Assembly: GCA_023441145.1 (NCBI GenBank)
Contig: JAEZQN010000082.1
Coordinates: 1-5,964 of the forward strand
Origin: Bacillota bacterium
GTDB lineage: Bacteria; Bacillota; Clostridia; Lachnospirales; Lachnospiraceae
Direction: 5' to 3'
DNA: 5,964 nt
Under the pieces are notes generated by a model. That model had not been told where the DNA came from. It saw only the letters and a list, made by a program, of their open reading frames with translations, and did no database searches. Shown piece by piece: positions 5,922 through 5,964 of this stretch. Position numbers and translations under genes: made by a program. The number at the start of each line of letters is the position of its first letter. The stretch's first letter is position 1.

Positions 5922-5964
5922 ATGCAAATAAATAAAAATACCAAGGATTATTCTACACCAAGAC
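5922..5964 (+). CDS. Possible start of a further gene (cut by window edge)
   Basis: An ATG at 5922 opens a frame reading MQINKNTKDYSTPR to the window end. It stands six bases past the TATAAT box, so the message would start at or next to the ATG and have no ribosome binding site. Only 14 residues are visible and no family can be named. The true start may instead lie further right, with this stretch being an untranslated leader. Confidence 0.25.
   Translation, partial: MQINKNTKDYSTPR

Overview
The window is AT-rich, has strong AGGAGG-type ribosome binding sites and short intrinsic terminators, and encodes protein families typical of Gram-positive anaerobes: a BMP-family lipoprotein, a secreted transglutaminase-like protein with repeats, and an ECF sigma factor with a membrane partner. 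This suggests a low-GC Firmicute of class Clostridia, probably a Lachnospiraceae-like gut or plant-fibre organism. The family-level placement is inference from protein style, not from a marker gene.

Layout. Three genes lie on the minus strand. Reading in their own direction they are uridine kinase udk (4096 to 3476), a large secreted transglutaminase-like protein (3306 to 772), and a BMP/PnrA-type substrate-binding lipoprotein that runs off the left edge (655 to 1). A clear intrinsic terminator (710-737) separates the last two. On the plus strand, divergent from udk, are an ECF-type sigma factor (4309-4800) and a TTG-started single-pass membrane protein (4848-5834). These two look like a sigma/anti-sigma operon, and it is closed by a strong 16-bp-stem terminator (5870-5907). 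Just after that terminator lies a perfect extended -10 box, and an ATG begins an open frame (5922) that leaves the window.

How the genes may work together. The BMP lipoprotein (probable nucleoside capture) and udk (uridine/cytidine to UMP/CMP) would fit one salvage route, but they are separate transcription units here. The sigma/membrane-protein pair is probably a self-contained envelope-sensing unit. Its membrane partner has no cysteine, so it cannot be a zinc-type (ZAS) anti-sigma factor, and its extracellular sensor region is not one I recognise. The transglutaminase-like protein keeps a full Cys-His-Asp triad and carries three repeats of exactly 75-residue period plus an FN3-like C-terminus. 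A 17-bp perfect palindrome sits directly upstream of its promoter.

I see no CRISPR array, RNA gene, phage gene, complete insertion sequence or clearly novel multi-gene system. No intergenic gap exceeds about 215 bases. The most interesting items are the cysteine-free anti-sigma candidate, the repeat-bearing transglutaminase protein and its palindromic operator candidate.
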